A stretch of DNA of 42,741 nt from Christensenellaceae bacterium (GTDB lineage Bacteria > Bacillota > Clostridia > Christensenellales > Borkfalkiaceae): the NCBI GenBank assembly GCA_022768945.1, contig JALEKY010000048.1, positions 1 through 42,741 of the forward strand, given 5' to 3'. The notes under the pieces were generated by a model. The model searched no databases and was not told where the DNA came from. It saw only the letters and a program-made list of their open reading frames with translations. The first letter of the stretch is position 1; the number at the start of each line of letters is the position of its first letter. Position numbers and translations under genes: made by a program. Shown here piece by piece: positions 1 to 8,412 of this stretch.

Positions 1-63
1 CAAGGCGTTTTCGACGTCCGCAAAAGTAATGTGTTTACATTTACAAATCACATAATTTTCCAT
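1..63 (-). CDS. BFD-like [2Fe-2S]-binding protein (5' end only, cut by window edge)
   Basis: The minus strand from 63 reads MENYVICKCKHITFADVENA and leaves the window after 21 codons. The CKC pair followed by an IT-x-x-D-V-x-x-A-L helix start is how bacterioferritin-associated-ferredoxin (BFD-like) domains begin; the family carries two more cysteines downstream that would lie outside the window. The ATG is 18 bases after the rubrerythrin stop, so the two may be co-transcribed. No good ribosome site is visible, which suggests translational coupling. A redox partner for the peroxidase next door is a reasonable inference, but only 21 residues can be seen. Confidence 0.55.
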   Translation of the reverse strand, partial: MENYVICKCKHITFADVENAL

Positions 64-81
64 ACACGTTTATTTGTCGGA

Positions 82-636
82 TTACTTTCCGAAATATCTC
101 TTCAAAAGTCCGGCGAACGCTTTGCCGTGACGCGCTTCGTCCTTAGCCATTTCGTGAACAGTGTCGTGAATAGCGTCGAGATTGTTAGCCTTTGCCATTT
201 TAGCGAGTTCGAATTTACCTGCGGTTGCGCCGTTTTCGGCTTCGATTCTCATTTCAAGGTTCTTAGCCGTGCTGTCGGTAACAACTTCACCGAGAAGTTC
301 CGCAAACTTAGCCGCGTGTTCTGCTTCTTCGTAAGCGGCTGTCTTCCAATATTCCGCGATTTCGGGATAGCCTTCTCTCGCCGCAACTCTTGCCATAGCA
401 AGATACATACCGACCTCGGTGCATTCGCCGTTGAAGTTTGCTCTCAAACCCTCGATAACCGCTTCGGGAACGCCGGGTTCTTTTGCGATACCTACAACGT
501 GTTCGGTAGCCCAGGTCATTTCGTCTTCTTTAACTTCCACGAACTTGTCGCCGGGTGCTTTGCAAAGGGGGCATCTATCGGGACGAACGTCCGATACCAC
601 TATTTCTCCGCAAACTGTACATCTCCATTTTTTCAT
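82..636 (-). CDS. Reverse rubrerythrin (rubredoxin-first, peroxide reductase type)
   Basis: 184 residues. The N-terminus (about 1-35) is a rubredoxin knuckle pair, CTVCG at 7 and CPLCK at 22. It is followed by a ferritin-like di-iron four-helix domain with E-x(n)-E-x-x-H signatures (EEAEHAAKF, and DEARHGKAF near the C-terminus). In classical rubrerythrin the rubredoxin part is at the C-terminus; the order here is that of clostridial reverse rubrerythrins, which reduce hydrogen peroxide in the cytoplasm using electrons passed from NADH. The ATG has a clean GGAGG site about 9 bases upstream. It marks an anaerobe with oxidative-stress defence. A BFD-like protein follows it directly. Confidence 0.93.
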   Translation of the reverse strand: MKKWRCTVCGEIVVSDVRPDRCPLCKAPGDKFVEVKEDEMTWATEHVVGIAKEPGVPEAVIEGLRANFNGECTEVGMYLAMARVAAREGYPEIAEYWKTAAYEEAEHAAKFAELLGEVVTDSTAKNLEMRIEAENGATAGKFELAKMAKANNLDAIHDTVHEMAKDEARHGKAFAGLLKRYFGK

Positions 637-696
637 AATAAAATCCTCCGTTATTTTGGCTTTGTGCCGTTTTATTTTTTAGAAAAGTGCCCTGAA

Positions 697-1638
697 TCAA
701 AGCATAACGGGCATATTTCTTAAATTAGCGTCTTTAATTAATTCGTTTACTTTATATGCGTAAGGCTCTAAATAATCGCCTGCGCCATATATATTCGCGC
801 CTTTGGTAAGGTCTGAAATCGTCAATTCTTTTCTAAGAATAAAACAAATTTCTTCTATTAAATCGAAGTTTGTTTTTTCCGAGTAAGGAGAGGAGAGAAT
901 TTCCTCGAGTTTGTCGGAAACGTTTTTTGCCTCTCCGTCGAGTTCTTTCATCGTGCGGAACAGCCACTTGTAATAGGGCGAATGTTTTTTGTTTATAAGA
1001 AAGAATGCTTTAGCCGTATGCTCCGCAAAATTCGAAAGCGCGTAAGCCGCAGCCGCTTTTTCGCCGTGAGCAAGACATCTTTTGTAATTGTACTGCCCGA
1101 ATTGCGCCATATAAAACAGCGACGACGAAAGTTTTTTCAGCCAAACGTCCGTAGGAACGTCGTTTATAATCGCCTTGCGCAGCCTCGTGAATTCGCCTTT
1201 TTTATCGTAAAAAACCTTGCCGTTGGTTGCTTCCGCAAGATAGAAATCGGGTATCGAAAGCCATTCGGCATTGCTTTTCGGAAGTTCGCCGTTCGGAATA
1301 TAAAACGAGTAGAAATCCTTAATCGTTTTAACTCCTTTGTTGCCGTCTCCGAACAAACTCGCTTCGGCTTTTTTTACTCCGAGATATTCTTTAGGTAACT
1401 TCGAATATGCTCTGAAAAGTTTGAAGCCGAATTCTTTTTCGTCCTCGTCCGTCAGATAAAAGCAGAAGCCCGCTTCGTAGTCGTGGTCTTTCGAAACGTC
1501 GTCGTCGAAGCCGAAACATTCCGAGCCGTGCCCTACGAGCCCCGCCGCAATCCGGTCTGAAAATTCTTTAAAAGTGCCGTTTATCAAAGGTAAACCGTAT
1601 TCTTTAAAGAAATTTTCGCATAATTCGAGCCCTTTCAT
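697..1638 (-). CDS. DUF4037 protein, nucleotidyltransferase-like fold
   Basis: 313 residues. The stretch GHGSECFGFDDDVSKDHDY (about 36-54) matches the signature of DUF4037: a GS motif followed by two acidic clusters, as in Pol-beta-type nucleotidyltransferases. The middle and C-terminal parts are helical. The substrate is unknown. Its start lies 4 bases after the stop of the upstream TPR gene, so the two form one operon and are probably functionally linked, perhaps as enzyme and adaptor. The family resemblance is recognised; any catalytic role is inference from the conserved acidic residues. Confidence 0.75.
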   Translation of the reverse strand: MKGLELCENFFKEYGLPLINGTFKEFSDRIAAGLVGHGSECFGFDDDVSKDHDYEAGFCFYLTDEDEKEFGFKLFRAYSKLPKEYLGVKKAEASLFGDGNKGVKTIKDFYSFYIPNGELPKSNAEWLSIPDFYLAEATNGKVFYDKKGEFTRLRKAIINDVPTDVWLKKLSSSLFYMAQFGQYNYKRCLAHGEKAAAAYALSNFAEHTAKAFFLINKKHSPYYKWLFRTMKELDGEAKNVSDKLEEILSSPYSEKTNFDLIEEICFILRKELTISDLTKGANIYGAGDYLEPYAYKVNELIKDANLRNMPVML

Positions 1639-1642
1639 TTTT

Positions 1643-2422
1643 TTAGTTTCCGTTATAGATTTCTTCGGCTATTTCTTTTAAAGCCTCGGCTTCCGCTTCG
1701 CGCTTGAAATAGATAAGAGAGGGGACGCACTTCATAATTCCGTCGGCATATGCGCCGTCGTGAAGTTGGTCTGCTGCGATATGCTCCCAAGCCTCGTCAA
1801 GCGTTTTTTCGGTGAGAGAGTAGTTTTCGTCGCGGTCGAAGTAAAGATGGGCGAGACCTATCAAAGACAACGCTATATCTACGTTTTTGCCGCCGACTTT
1901 TTCGAGTATATTTATAGCTTTCTTGTATAGATTTTCCGCTTCGTCGAATTTTTCGGCGTCTGCAAGCGCGGTTGCCTTATTGTTGAGAAGCGCGGCGTAT
2001 TCGTAAGAATCGCTCATGCCGTTTTTTAAATATATTTCTTCCGCTTTGTCGTAGAGGGGAAGTCCTTCTTCCGTATTGCCGAACGCTTTGAACGTAGTGG
2101 CGACGTTTACGTAAACAGTCGCGCCGGAAACGTTGTTTTCAAGCGATTTTTCGTTTATCAGTTTAAGAGCTTCGCGGGCGGCTTTAAGCCCGTTTTCTTT
2201 ATCTCCCGTGCGGCGATAAAAGCCGGATTCTTCGTTAAGAACAGAAAGAAGACCGCAGCTGTCGCTTTTTTTCCTCGCTTCTTCTTCCCAAAACATTAAG
2301 CATTCCTTTGCTCCCCGAATGTCGTTTCTTTTTAGCAAACTGTCAAGTTTGTCGATAAATCTTAAAACGTTTATTTTTTCGGTAGGCTCTTTTACGCAGC
2401 TGCTGCATTGTTTTTCTTCCAT
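1643..2422 (-). CDS. Tetratricopeptide repeat protein, partner of DUF4037
   Basis: 259 residues of mostly helical sequence. TPR-like units are clear from about 85 to 200, for example GLPLYDKAEEIYLKNG, DEAENLYKKAINILEKVGG and IALSLIGLAHLYFDRDEN. A CSSC pair sits near the N-terminus (6-9). It has no signal peptide and is probably a cytoplasmic scaffold. GAGG precedes the ATG. It is translated just ahead of the DUF4037 gene (4-base gap). TPR proteins of this kind next to DUF4037 genes are familiar from gut Clostridia, but no function is established. Confidence 0.75.
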   Translation of the reverse strand: MEEKQCSSCVKEPTEKINVLRFIDKLDSLLKRNDIRGAKECLMFWEEEARKKSDSCGLLSVLNEESGFYRRTGDKENGLKAAREALKLINEKSLENNVSGATVYVNVATTFKAFGNTEEGLPLYDKAEEIYLKNGMSDSYEYAALLNNKATALADAEKFDEAENLYKKAINILEKVGGKNVDIALSLIGLAHLYFDRDENYSLTEKTLDEAWEHIAADQLHDGAYADGIMKCVPSLIYFKREAEAEALKEIAEEIYNGN

Positions 2423-2474
2423 AAAAAACCTCGTTTTTGTGAGTAATAAGGCATTTTCGTTAAATATTATGTTT

Positions 2475-3206
2475 TTAGTCTCCTTCTTTTTCGGGGACGA
2501 TTTCGAATACTTCTCCGTAGTATTTTATTAAAGGATTCTTGTTTTTTACAAGTTCTTCGGCTTGTTCTATCGTGTAAAGCTTTTGGGTTTTACCTTCCGT
2601 GTATTCGCCTCGCTGGTTTGTGTAGCTTGCGTAAAGCCGATAGTATTTTACGTCGTTTACCGTTTCGCTGAGTTTATAGCTAACGTCGTATGCTCTCGTT
2701 TCGACGCCGTGCCGTGCTACGTTTATGCCCGATTTGGCGGAGAGTATGATTTTTACAAGTCCGATTACGATTATCGCGCAGCCAACCCCTCCGCAGATTA
2801 TAATGATAACGGCGAATGGTTTGTTTGCTTTTTTAACGTCGAAGTTTTCCTCGACCGTACCCTCGTACGTGTAGCGGATATTAAGGCTCCCCGCGCGGAC
2901 TATTTCGTCTGCTTCCTCTTCTGTAAAAGACGAAGAAGTTTTGCCCGATTTCGTTCTCAGCCCCGCGTCGTAATCGAATACGAGGTAATAGTATTCTACG
3001 TCGTTTACCGTAAGCCCGCTTTCTCGTTTTTGCAGATTATACGCCACTGCCGCCGTTCCGTTTTTCGCTATTTTATCGAGCTTGTAGTTTTCGTTTATCG
3101 ATGGGAGAGAAATCACCGCGCCCATAACGATAAACAGTATTCCGAATAAAAAGAGAATTAAGTATATAGGTCGGACGTTCTCGAAAAACGCCCTTATTTT
3201 TTTCAT
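2475..3206 (-). CDS. DUF3592-like membrane protein with two related extracytoplasmic modules
   Basis: 243 residues. One membrane helix is near the N-terminus (about 15-35) and a second is at about 130-155 (IIIICGGVGCAIIVIGLVKI). Two similar soluble modules, about 50-120 and 165-240, each contain a V-N-D-V-x-Y-Y beta strand, a Y-x-x-x-G-x-x-x-x-G-K turn, an acidic T-x-E-x-A helix and a final I-x-Y-x-x-x-V-x-E strand, so the protein arose by internal duplication. This is the layout of DUF3592-type proteins, whose function is unknown. A strong TTGACA-17-TAAAAT promoter lies upstream (3282-3310). The TPR gene starts 53 bases after its stop and could be co-transcribed. Confidence 0.65.
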   Translation of the reverse strand: MKKIRAFFENVRPIYLILFLFGILFIVMGAVISLPSINENYKLDKIAKNGTAAVAYNLQKRESGLTVNDVEYYYLVFDYDAGLRTKSGKTSSSFTEEEADEIVRAGSLNIRYTYEGTVEENFDVKKANKPFAVIIIICGGVGCAIIVIGLVKIILSAKSGINVARHGVETRAYDVSYKLSETVNDVKYYRLYASYTNQRGEYTEGKTQKLYTIEQAEELVKNKNPLIKYYGEVFEIVPEKEGD

Positions 3207-3281
3207 AGCTATGTTCTCCTTTTAACGATTTAAACGCATGATTGCCGAAACGAGCACGGTAAAATCAGTAATCATTCTTAT

Positions 3282-3310
3282 ATTTTACAATAGGATTTGT
3301 TTTTTGTCAA
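3282..3310 (-). promoter_or_regulatory. SigA-type promoter of the DUF3592-like gene
   Basis: On the minus strand TTGACA (3305-3310) is followed after exactly 17 bases by TAAAAT (3282-3287). It points to the gene starting at 3206, giving a leader of roughly 70 bases. The same intergenic stretch must also hold the forward germination-operon promoter, which does not resemble a SigA site. Confidence 0.8.
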
Positions 3311-3354
3311 GTGAAAAACAGAATTTTTTTTCAAAAAGAAAGCATACTTCTTGT

Positions 3355-4815
3355 ATGAATTTTTGTGGGAATATACAAAAGGACGAGAAGCTTTTAAGAA
3401 GAAGCGTTTGCGGCGACGATATAAAGTTCCTTCGGTTTGAGATTTCCGGGCATAACGCGGTTGCCGTTTATACGGACAGCATCTGCGATAAAGAGCTTCT
3501 CGGCAGAGAAGTAGTGAATCCGCTCTTCAAATACAAAGGCGATTATACTCTTGAAAAGCTTAAAGAGGTTTCGCTTATAGCCGTTACCGCAAGCGGCGCA
3601 GACGTAAAACAAGCCGCGGAACAACTTCTGGACGGCAGCGCGGTTATTCTTGCCGACGGAATTAAAGGTTTTTTTGCCGCAGATCTTAAAAAGTTCGAAG
3701 TAAGAGCCGTTGCCGAGCCGCCGCTGCAAACGGTTATGCGAGGACCGAGAGAAGGCTTTAACGAGTGCATAAAAACAAATCTTTCGCTTATGCGGAGAAG
3801 AATCAAATCTCCGTCCCTTTCGGTAACCACGCTTTCGGTCGGCAGGCTTTCAAAAACAGCCGTCGCGGTGCTTTATATAAAGAACGTTGCGGATAAAAAA
3901 CTCGCGGACGGAGTTATAGAAAAAATCAAAAACATAGATATAGACAACGTATCAGATTCTTCTTATATCGCTAAGTTGATTTCAACGCATAAAGGCTCCA
4001 TTTTTAAAATGATAAACGATTCCGAAAAGCCGGACGTAGTTGCCGCAAGGCTTGCCGAAGGTCGCATTGCCGTTATTGTGGACGGTTCGCCCATAGTGCT
4101 CACGCTGCCGTATCTTCTGATTGAAGATTTTCAAAATCCGGAGGACTATTACGCCAATACTATAAGGTCGAATTTCGTAAGGTGGATAAGGGTTTGCGCT
4201 CTTGCTTTTTCGGTGTTGTTGCCGGCGTTTTACGTCGCCTCGCAACTTTTTCATCTGCAGTTTATTCCGCTCAACTTTTTGCTTACTATCGTCAACAGTA
4301 TAAAGGGAATACCTATGTCTCCGAGTTTCGAAATGTTCTTTATACTGCTTATTTTCGAAATTTTAAACGAGGCGAGCATTCGAATGCCGAAGTATGCCGG
4401 AATGGCTTTGTCGATTGTCGGCGCGCTCGTACTCGGAGATACCGCCGTCCGCGCGGGTATAGTTTCTTCGCCGGCGATACTGATTATGGCTCTGTCTGCA
4501 ATTTCGCTTTACACCGTTCCGGAACTTGTCGAAACGATGTCGATAATAAGAATCACGTTGCTGATAGTGGCGGGTTCCGTAGGCGGTTACGGCATTATTC
4601 TCGGGATAATTTTTATAATAAATTACCTCTGTGCGGCTGAAAGTTTCGGCACGCCCATACTTGCGCCGTTTGCTCCGCTCGTGCCCGAGGATCTGAAAGA
4701 TACTTTTTATATTTCCTATTTAAGCGAAATGCAAAAACGCCCGCGGTCGATAAGAAATATTAACCCGAGGAGAATGAAATTTTCCGTAGGTTACAAGAAC
4801 ACGGATAAGCCATAA
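3355..4815 (+). CDS. GerA-family spore germination protein (germinant receptor A subunit)
   Basis: 486 residues from the ATG at 3355. An ATG at 3238 gives a longer frame, but the extra 39 residues are translated promoter sequence and do not resemble GerA. The N-terminal soluble half (about 1-280) holds family hallmarks, including MRGPREGFNE (about 130), followed by several membrane helices (about 280-450). GerA, GerB and GerC subunits together form the inner-membrane receptor that senses nutrients in dormant spores. The order A-B-C here is standard. The ribosome site is weak (AAAGAAAG). A poor SigG-like pair, GAATT-17-CATACTT (3321-3349), lies just upstream; sporulation control is expected for the family but only weakly visible. 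Confidence 0.93.
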   Translation: MNFCGNIQKDEKLLRRSVCGDDIKFLRFEISGHNAVAVYTDSICDKELLGREVVNPLFKYKGDYTLEKLKEVSLIAVTASGADVKQAAEQLLDGSAVILADGIKGFFAADLKKFEVRAVAEPPLQTVMRGPREGFNECIKTNLSLMRRRIKSPSLSVTTLSVGRLSKTAVAVLYIKNVADKKLADGVIEKIKNIDIDNVSDSSYIAKLISTHKGSIFKMINDSEKPDVVAARLAEGRIAVIVDGSPIVLTLPYLLIEDFQNPEDYYANTIRSNFVRWIRVCALAFSVLLPAFYVASQLFHLQFIPLNFLLTIVNSIKGIPMSPSFEMFFILLIFEILNEASIRMPKYAGMALSIVGALVLGDTAVRAGIVSSPAILIMALSAISLYTVPELVETMSIIRITLLIVAGSVGGYGIILGIIFIINYLCAAESFGTPILAPFAPLVPEDLKDTFYISYLSEMQKRPRSIRNINPRRMKFSVGYKNTDKP

Positions 4816-4909
4816 AATACGCGATAATGTGTGATTTAGCAGACTTTTTGTGAAGAAACGGAATAGTTTGTTCCGGACGGATTTTGCGAAAACTATAAGG
4901 AGAAGAATA

Positions 4910-6046
4910 ATGGAGGTTAACAAAAAACAGGTTTGCGCGCTGCTTTTTACGATAATACCGTCGTCGAAATTTTTAGTGCTTCCGACGCTTTACGCCGCTT
5001 ACGCAAAGCAGGACGCGTGGTTTGCCGGGCTTATAAATCTTATTGCGGACGGAATTCTGGTTGCCGTTATCGTTGCGTTCATAAGCGTTTACGAAGGGCA
5101 GACTTTTTTCGACGTGCTCGAAAATACTTTCAATAAAAAAGTCGCGCGCGCGGTGTATTTTGTATACGGGTTGTATTTTATGTTTAAATGCGTGGTGCCG
5201 GTGTTCGAACAAAAAAATTACACGGAAATAGTATTGTACGAAACGTCGCCGACTGTTTTTACGTTTTTGCCGTTCTTTCTTGTTTCGGCGTATATGTGCG
5301 TGCACGGGCTGAGACCGATGGCGAGAACTGCGGAAATAGTCGCCTGGTTCACTGCAACGGGGCTTGTTCTGGTTACGTTTCTGTCCGTTTCGTCCGTCGA
5401 TTTTTTATATCTCAGACCTGTGTTGAAAAATCCTGTCGGTCAAACGCTTTCGGGCAGTTATAAGGCGATGATATGGTATGGGCAGCCGCTCGTGTTATTG
5501 TTTATGGCCGGCAAAATCAAAAAGGAAAAACACTTTAAACTGTCCGTGGGGATTACTTTCGGCGTTGCAGCGGCAATCGTGGTTCTGTTGTTTGCGTTTT
5601 TTACGGGGATATACGGCGATATTGCAGTAAGGCAGCTTTACGCTCTTTCGAAAATGACGAAGTATTCAATTGCTTTAAATAACGTAGGGCGCTTTGATTA
5701 TATAGCCACTTTGATGCTCGTAACGGCGGGAGTGTTGTCTTTATCTGTGCCTCTCGTTTTTTCCACAATGTGCTTTAACACCGCGTTCGGCAAAGGCAAG
5801 CCGTTTGTTTTTGCGATTATTATAAACGCTCTTATCGCGACCGTGCTGTCGATTTTCAATCTTTACTTCAACAGAACTATCGAGCTTTTCGAAAACTATT
5901 TTTCGCCGGTTATGCTCCTGCTCGTGTACGTTTTTCCTCTCGTTATGCTTATAATCGGAAAAAAGCGGAGAGTGGAAAAGAATGATTTCAACGAGTCGAA
6001 ATTAAGAGAAAAAAGTGCGATAATGCGCGAAAAAGGTGACTTATGA
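4910..6046 (+). CDS. GerB-family spore germination permease (germinant receptor B subunit)
   Basis: 378 residues from the ATG at 4910, chosen because AAGGAG lies 9 bases upstream; an in-frame ATG at 4850 lacks such a site and gives a non-family extension. The protein is an amino-acid-permease-like membrane protein of about ten helices beginning with VNKKQVCALLF, typical of GerB/GerKB subunits. Its C-terminus is basic and cytoplasmic (IIGKKRRVEKND). It sits 94 bases after the A subunit and overlaps the C subunit by 4 bases (ATGA). GerB subunits carry the germinant-binding pocket in studied Bacillus receptors; the ligand here cannot be read from sequence. Confidence 0.92.
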   Translation: MEVNKKQVCALLFTIIPSSKFLVLPTLYAAYAKQDAWFAGLINLIADGILVAVIVAFISVYEGQTFFDVLENTFNKKVARAVYFVYGLYFMFKCVVPVFEQKNYTEIVLYETSPTVFTFLPFFLVSAYMCVHGLRPMARTAEIVAWFTATGLVLVTFLSVSSVDFLYLRPVLKNPVGQTLSGSYKAMIWYGQPLVLLFMAGKIKKEKHFKLSVGITFGVAAAIVVLLFAFFTGIYGDIAVRQLYALSKMTKYSIALNNVGRFDYIATLMLVTAGVLSLSVPLVFSTMCFNTAFGKGKPFVFAIIINALIATVLSIFNLYFNRTIELFENYFSPVMLLLVYVFPLVMLIIGKKRRVEKNDFNESKLREKSAIMREKGDL

Positions 6047-7347
6047 GTAAAAATTTAGGAGCGATAGGTTTTATAAAAAGCAAGCTGATACTTATTTTGG
6101 CATTGATTGTTACTGTGTTGTATCTGTCGAACGATTTTTCAATCATAGATATAAGGCAAACTGCGCTTATCGCCGCGATAGGTCTTGATAAAAGCGACGG
6201 AATGTACGAAGCATCCGTTCAGGTCGCGATTCCTCAGGCAACGGATCAGACGGCTTCGAACAGTTCCGCCGTGCTCACAGGTAAGGGGAAAACCGTCGGT
6301 GACGCGCTCGAGCAGATAGGTACGAGCACGGGGTGGTATATAAAGCTATCGTTTTGCAATCTGATTGTTCTCGGTGAAAGCCTGTTCGACGGCGACATTA
6401 TGCAACCGCTCGATTACTTTTTAAGGACAGATAAAATTCAGGATACGGCAAGGCTCTGTATGGCTGAAAAAAGCGCAAAGGATATACTTTCGGCAAAAAC
6501 GCCGCTCGACGAACTCTCTGCTTTCTCCGTGACGAAGATATTAGAGCCGGATTCAGAAAGCTTGTCGTCGATAGCCGCAACGAGCGTCAAAGAATTTGCG
6601 ATGGGGTACTATTCGGAAAGCGGGTTTTCCTCGATGCCGATTGTAAAACTAACCGAGGCGGAAGGCGATAACGGAGGCGGCAACAGCGCGTCTTCGTCGG
6701 TAGACGATGTAGAGAGAAAAAACGCGGAGTTTGCTTTCGGCAATTTACGTAACGGAGAGAATAGTGAGGAAACGACCTTTGTGTCCGAAAGCGGAGGCGG
6801 GGAGAAAGAATCTTCAAACGAAAAAAGCAATATTTTCGACGCGACTTCCACCGTGCTTTTCGATAAGGGAGTAAAAAAACTCGTGCTCGAAAAAGACGAA
6901 ACGTTGGCGTTCAATATGATGACGCATCCTATTTCGGAAGTATCCGTGGAAGTTCCGAACATAGAATACGAGGGACAGAACACAACGGTTTTTCTTACGG
7001 TGAAGAATATAAAAAATTCGATTAAGCTGCGTTTTACGGGGGCAAATCCGATTTTAGAGCTTACGCTCGTAACGGACGCGAAGCTTGACGACGCCGACGT
7101 TATTTCCGATCCCGGCGGACTTGTAAAGAACTATATCGTTCCCGACTCGGTCTTGACGAAACTAAGCGAATTTTTTCAGAATAAGATTGAAAGCGTTTTT
7201 GAAAAGGCGAGGAACGTTCGGACGGATATTTTTCAGGTGAAAAACAGGCTTTACAGAACGCAAAATAAGTACTATGAAAATATGAAAAACAACATTCTTA
7301 AGGACGTAAAAATTTCTGTAAAAGTAAAGGCGAAAAGCTATAGATAA
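6043..7347 (+). CDS. GerC-family germination protein without a lipobox cysteine
   Basis: 434 residues. A single hydrophobic segment (about 13-29) is followed by SIIDIRQTALIAAIGLDKS, the position where family members read C-W-D-x-R-E-I followed by the conserved AIG-D strand. The C-terminal half fits the GerC fold. A low-complexity Gly/Ser/Glu insert lies at about 205-265. Usual GerC proteins are lipoproteins; here no cysteine follows the hydrophobic segment, so the protein seems membrane-anchored by an uncleaved helix. The start overlaps the gerB stop (ATGA), with AAGGTGA as ribosome site. It completes the three-gene receptor operon. Confidence 0.88.
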   Translation: MSKNLGAIGFIKSKLILILALIVTVLYLSNDFSIIDIRQTALIAAIGLDKSDGMYEASVQVAIPQATDQTASNSSAVLTGKGKTVGDALEQIGTSTGWYIKLSFCNLIVLGESLFDGDIMQPLDYFLRTDKIQDTARLCMAEKSAKDILSAKTPLDELSAFSVTKILEPDSESLSSIAATSVKEFAMGYYSESGFSSMPIVKLTEAEGDNGGGNSASSSVDDVERKNAEFAFGNLRNGENSEETTFVSESGGGEKESSNEKSNIFDATSTVLFDKGVKKLVLEKDETLAFNMMTHPISEVSVEVPNIEYEGQNTTVFLTVKNIKNSIKLRFTGANPILELTLVTDAKLDDADVISDPGGLVKNYIVPDSVLTKLSEFFQNKIESVFEKARNVRTDIFQVKNRLYRTQNKYYENMKNNILKDVKISVKVKAKSYR

Positions 7348-7365
7348 CGTATGTTTTCAATCGGC

Positions 7366-7402
7366 AAAAAAGACCTTGCGAAAATCAATTCGCAAGGTCT
7401 TT
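7366..7402 (-). terminator. Intrinsic terminator of the ArsP_2-type permease gene (probably bidirectional)
   Basis: A perfect 14-bp stem (7369-7382 with 7389-7402, core AGACCTTGCGAA) and 6-base loop. Extra A residues on the left arm give a T run on the minus strand, so it best ends the permease transcript, which stops at 7416. The forward ger operon ends at 7347 and probably uses the same hairpin. Confidence 0.88.
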
Positions 7403-7415
7403 GGCGTAAAATACG

Positions 7416-8288
7416 TTATATAAGCAATTCTATAGCCGTACAGATTTCTCCCGCTACAACGCCTACGGTATATAAAACCGCAAGGATAGCAAGGTTTCTT
7501 TTCACGTTGTCCTTATCTTTGAATAAAAGAGCAAGCCCAACGCCCGCGTTAGCGCAAAGCCCGGCGAGCAGTCCGCCGAAACTTAAGCTGCCCGAAACGA
7601 AAGTTTCCGTGAGAATAACCGACGACGCGCAATTCGGTATAAGTCCGATTAAAGCCGCGACGAAAGGTTGAAAGTAACCCGCGCCGAGAACAAACTGCTT
7701 AAATTTGTCTTCACCGACCGCCCAAACGATTATTCCGAGAATGACGTTGACTGCGAGAATGTACCCCGCTGTTTTCAGACAGTGAATGAGTGGGTGCAGA
7801 AAGAATTTGTGCAGATTGCTTTCGTTTTTGTCTCCCGAGTGGTGGCAGCAAGAAAACTCCTCATGCTCTTCCGTGTGTTCGGAAGCGACTCCGTTCGGCT
7901 TCTTTTTTATGATGAAGTCGACTGCGTATCCCACGATAATTCCTATAATTACCTTCAATCCGATAAGCAGAAGAAATTCTTTCCATCTGCCGGCTGAAAT
8001 CAGTACGGGGACGGCTTCGTCGGAAGCCGATAGAAAAATCGCGATAAGCGCGCCTACGGTAATGCAGTTTTCCTGAAAAAGTTTGACAGCCATTACCGAC
8101 AGACCGCATTGAGGTATGACGCCGAGCCCCGCGCCTATTAAGGGAGCGAATTTCCCCCCGAGGAGCTTAGCGTGTTTTTTAGCGCTTACGCAGTGCTCGA
8201 GTACCGAAATAAGGATAAATATCGCGAGTAAAAACGGCAATATTTTTAAGGTATCGAGAAGTGCGTCGAGCAATACATCCCATGGCAT
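7416..8288 (-). CDS. ArsP_2-type putative heavy-metal/arsenic efflux permease
   Basis: 290 residues and about eight to ten membrane helices. Two related halves each carry the motif G-x-I-P-x-C (GVIPQCGLSVMAV at about 57 and GLIPNCASSVILT at about 215), the hallmark of the ArsP_2 putative 10TM heavy-metal exporter family. The loop between the halves is rich in His, Cys and Glu (EEHEEFSCCHHSGD, about 140-153), a likely metal-binding patch on one face of the membrane. The true substrate is not known for most members; some relatives are annotated as manganese or arsenic exporters. The gene stands alone between two terminators. The start ATG has only a weak GGAT site. Confidence 0.82.
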   Translation of the reverse strand: MPWDVLLDALLDTLKILPFLLAIFILISVLEHCVSAKKHAKLLGGKFAPLIGAGLGVIPQCGLSVMAVKLFQENCITVGALIAIFLSASDEAVPVLISAGRWKEFLLLIGLKVIIGIIVGYAVDFIIKKKPNGVASEHTEEHEEFSCCHHSGDKNESNLHKFFLHPLIHCLKTAGYILAVNVILGIIVWAVGEDKFKQFVLGAGYFQPFVAALIGLIPNCASSVILTETFVSGSLSFGGLLAGLCANAGVGLALLFKDKDNVKRNLAILAVLYTVGVVAGEICTAIELLI

Positions 8289-8343
8289 AAATTATCCGAT
8301 AACGCGCGTTTTACGGCGTTTTTTTATTTTTTTATAACAAATT

Positions 8344-8370
8344 CAGACCGCACCGAAAAGGTACGGTCTG
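8344..8370 (-). terminator. Terminator-like hairpin after the sugar ABC ATPase gene
   Basis: An 11-base arm (8344-8354, CAGACCGCACC) pairs with 8360-8370 with one mismatch around a GAAAA loop. On the minus strand it is followed by AATTTGTT, a modest U tract. It lies between the stop of the ATPase (8413) and the start of the permease (8288). Confidence 0.65.
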
Positions 8371-8412
8371 CAATAAAACCAGTTATAGTATTGACGGAAT
8401 AATCCTATCTAA

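Noticed and set aside
3238-3354. N-terminal extension of the GerA protein
   Set aside because: The DNA is promoter sequence for the divergent gene, and the residues do not fit GerA; the ATG at 3355 is used.
7351-7671. Forward 106-residue frame after gerC
   Set aside because: It starts in the terminator hairpin and lies antisense to the ArsP_2-type permease, whose frame is clearly the coding one.
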